Source of the DNA: Acidobacteriota bacterium
Lineage (GTDB): Bacteria > Acidobacteriota > Thermoanaerobaculia > Multivoradales > JAHEKO01
Assembly: GCA_006227875.1 (NCBI GenBank)
Contig: SBFI01000449.1
Location: 1 to 6,945, forward strand
Direction: 5' to 3'
Length of the DNA: 6,945 nt
Positions 5,702 through 6,945 of the stretch are shown one piece after another. Position numbers and translations under genes: made by a program. Every line of letters begins with the position of its first letter. Position 1 is the stretch's first letter. Under the pieces are notes generated by a model. The model searched no databases and was not told where the DNA came from. It saw only the letters and a list, made by a program, of their open reading frames with translations.

Positions 5702-6945
5702 ATGACGAGACGAGAGAGCGGCATCCTTCTCCATCCAACCTCGCTGCCCGGACGGATGGGCATCGGAGACCTCGGTCCCCAGGCCAGGGTTTTCCTCGAT
5801 TGGCTCGAGGCCGCCGGCCAGAGCGTATGGCAGGTGCTTCCTCTCGGGCCCGTCGGCTTCGGCAACTCGCCGTACAACGCCTCCTCCACGTTTGCCGGCA
5901 ACCCGATGCTGATCTCGCCGGATAGACTGGCCGACGATTCCCTCCTGCCGCCGTCGGCGCTCGAGAAGCTGCCGGCGCTGGCGGCCGACCGGGTCGACTA
6001 TCCCCGGGCAACCGCCAATAAGAACGATTTGCTGCGGACTTCCTGGGAGTACTTCGTGGCCTGGGCGCCGGCGGCAGTCAAGGACGAGCTGCAGACCTTT
6101 TGCGCCGCACCCGAGCAGCGTTTGTGGCTGGAAGATTGGGCTCTCTTTGCGGCCCTCAAAGCAAAGTTCTCGGGCCAGCCCTGGCAGCAGTGGCCACGAG
6201 AGCTGGCGATTCGGTCCACGGCGGCGCTCCAGGAGGCGCGTCAGGAGCTCGCCGACGAGATCGCCTACCATCGCTATCTCCAGTTTCTGTTCTTTCGGCA
6301 GTGGGGCGAGCTCAAGACCGACGCCAATCGCCGCGACATCCGGATCTTTGGCGACCTCCCTTTCTACGTCGCCCTCGACTCGGCCGACGTCTGGGCCAAC
6401 CCTCACCTGTTCTCCCTGGATGACGACGCCCACCCGGTATATGTCGCCGGGGTACCGCCCGACTACTTCAGTGCCACCGGTCAGCTCTGGGGCAACCCCA
6501 TCTACCGGTGGGATCGTCTCGAAGAAACGGGTTATGGCTGGTGGATCGAGCGGCTCAGACACCATCTTCGGCTGACCGACCTGCTCCGCATCGATCACTT
6601 TCGCGCCTTTGTCGACTACTGGCAGGTAGCCGCCGATGAGCAAACGGCCGTCAATGGCCAATGGGTCGAGGGACCAGGACACCGCCTTTTCGATGCGGTG
6701 CGAGAAGCCCTCGGGGAGCTGCCGCTCGTGGCCGAGGATCTGGGCATCATCACCGACGAGGTCAGGGAGCTCAGAGTCGCCCTCGGCCTGCCGGGAATGA
6801 AGGTTCTCCAGTTCGGCTTCGAAACCGTGGACAGCGAGCACCTGCCCCATAGGGTCACCCCCGATACGGTCTACTACACCGGTACCCACGACAACGACAC
6901 CGCCGTCGGGTGGCACTCGGCGATGGGCAGCGTCGAGCGACAGCG
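5702..6945 (+). CDS. malQ: 4-alpha-glucanotransferase (amylomaltase), GH77; first 414 residues
   Basis: Transfers alpha-1,4-glucan segments between maltodextrins, making longer chains for phosphorylase and freeing glucose. The 414 visible residues are most of a protein usually about 500 aa; the end is outside. The start has the family hallmark SGILLHPTSLPGRMGIGDLG (6-25), followed by VWQVLPLGP and GNSPYNASSTFAGNP (54-68). Later come IFGDLPFYVALDSADVWANP (215-234) and AGVPPDYFSATGQLWGNP (249-266). The GH77 catalytic residues are visible: nucleophile Asp298 in LLRIDHFRAF, acid/base Glu345 in VAEDLG, and Asp397 in GTHDNDT. The ATG at 5702 places the hallmark at the usual distance from the N-terminus. 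A TTG at 5678 is the only other start-like codon downstream of the in-frame stop at 5633 and is less likely. Divergent glgP acts in the same pathway. The composition matches its neighbours. Confidence 0.96.
   Translation, partial: MTRRESGILLHPTSLPGRMGIGDLGPQARVFLDWLEAAGQSVWQVLPLGPVGFGNSPYNASSTFAGNPMLISPDRLADDSLLPPSALEKLPALAADRVDYPRATANKNDLLRTSWEYFVAWAPAAVKDELQTFCAAPEQRLWLEDWALFAALKAKFSGQPWQQWPRELAIRSTAALQEARQELADEIAYHRYLQFLFFRQWGELKTDANRRDIRIFGDLPFYVALDSADVWANPHLFSLDDDAHPVYVAGVPPDYFSATGQLWGNPIYRWDRLEETGYGWWIERLRHHLRLTDLLRIDHFRAFVDYWQVAADEQTAVNGQWVEGPGHRLFDAVREALGELPLVAEDLGIITDEVRELRVALGLPGMKVLQFGFETVDSEHLPHRVTPDTVYYTGTHDNDTAVGWHSAMGSVERQ

Noticed and set aside
5465..6916. A 483-codon open frame on the minus strand, antisense to malQ and running into the palindromic element.
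   Set aside because: It covers a malQ with intact catalytic motifs, contains no family motif, and is best explained as a GC shadow.

Overview
The window is GC-rich, densely coded bacterial DNA holding five protein genes. Two run off the edges: an asparaginyl-tRNA synthetase at the left and a 4-alpha-glucanotransferase at the right. Organism: MutL carries the endonuclease-type C-terminal motifs, which fits a bacterium without the Dam/MutH system. The glucan phosphorylase is the compact kind with an N-terminal DUF3417-like region. Together with the GC-rich codon use, this brings to mind Acidobacteriota (Thermoanaerobaculia-like) or another deep GC-rich phylum. That placement is an impression from the protein sequences, not a demonstrated assignment.

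Layout: on the minus strand, read right to left, the order is glgP (5391-3190), mutL (3184-1370), rnc (1353-634) and asnS (593 to beyond base 1). The gaps are 5, 16 and 40 bases, with no terminator visible between them, so one polycistronic transcript is likely. On the plus strand malQ starts at 5702 and leaves the window. The 310-base divergent intergenic region (5392-5701) contains the only non-genic structure of note. This is a roughly 206-bp element (5453-5658) with long imperfect terminal inverted repeats, two smaller internal palindromes and no transposase. It looks like a MITE or another large palindromic intergenic repeat.

Function: GlgP and MalQ form the classical glycogen/maltodextrin module. 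MalQ reshuffles short alpha-1,4-glucans into longer chains, and GlgP phosphorolyses those chains to glucose-1-phosphate. The two genes are divergent and share the intergenic control region that the repeat has entered. Downstream of glgP lie housekeeping genes for mismatch repair (mutL), dsRNA processing (rnc) and aminoacylation (asnS), which seem to depend at least partly on transcription from the glgP side.

I see no CRISPR array, tRNA, rRNA, riboswitch, toxin-antitoxin or defence gene, and no convincing new multi-gene system. The items most worth a second look are the palindromic element, its effect on where glgP is judged to start, and the possibly leaderless malQ. Several long open frames antisense to glgP and malQ appear to be GC-driven shadows.
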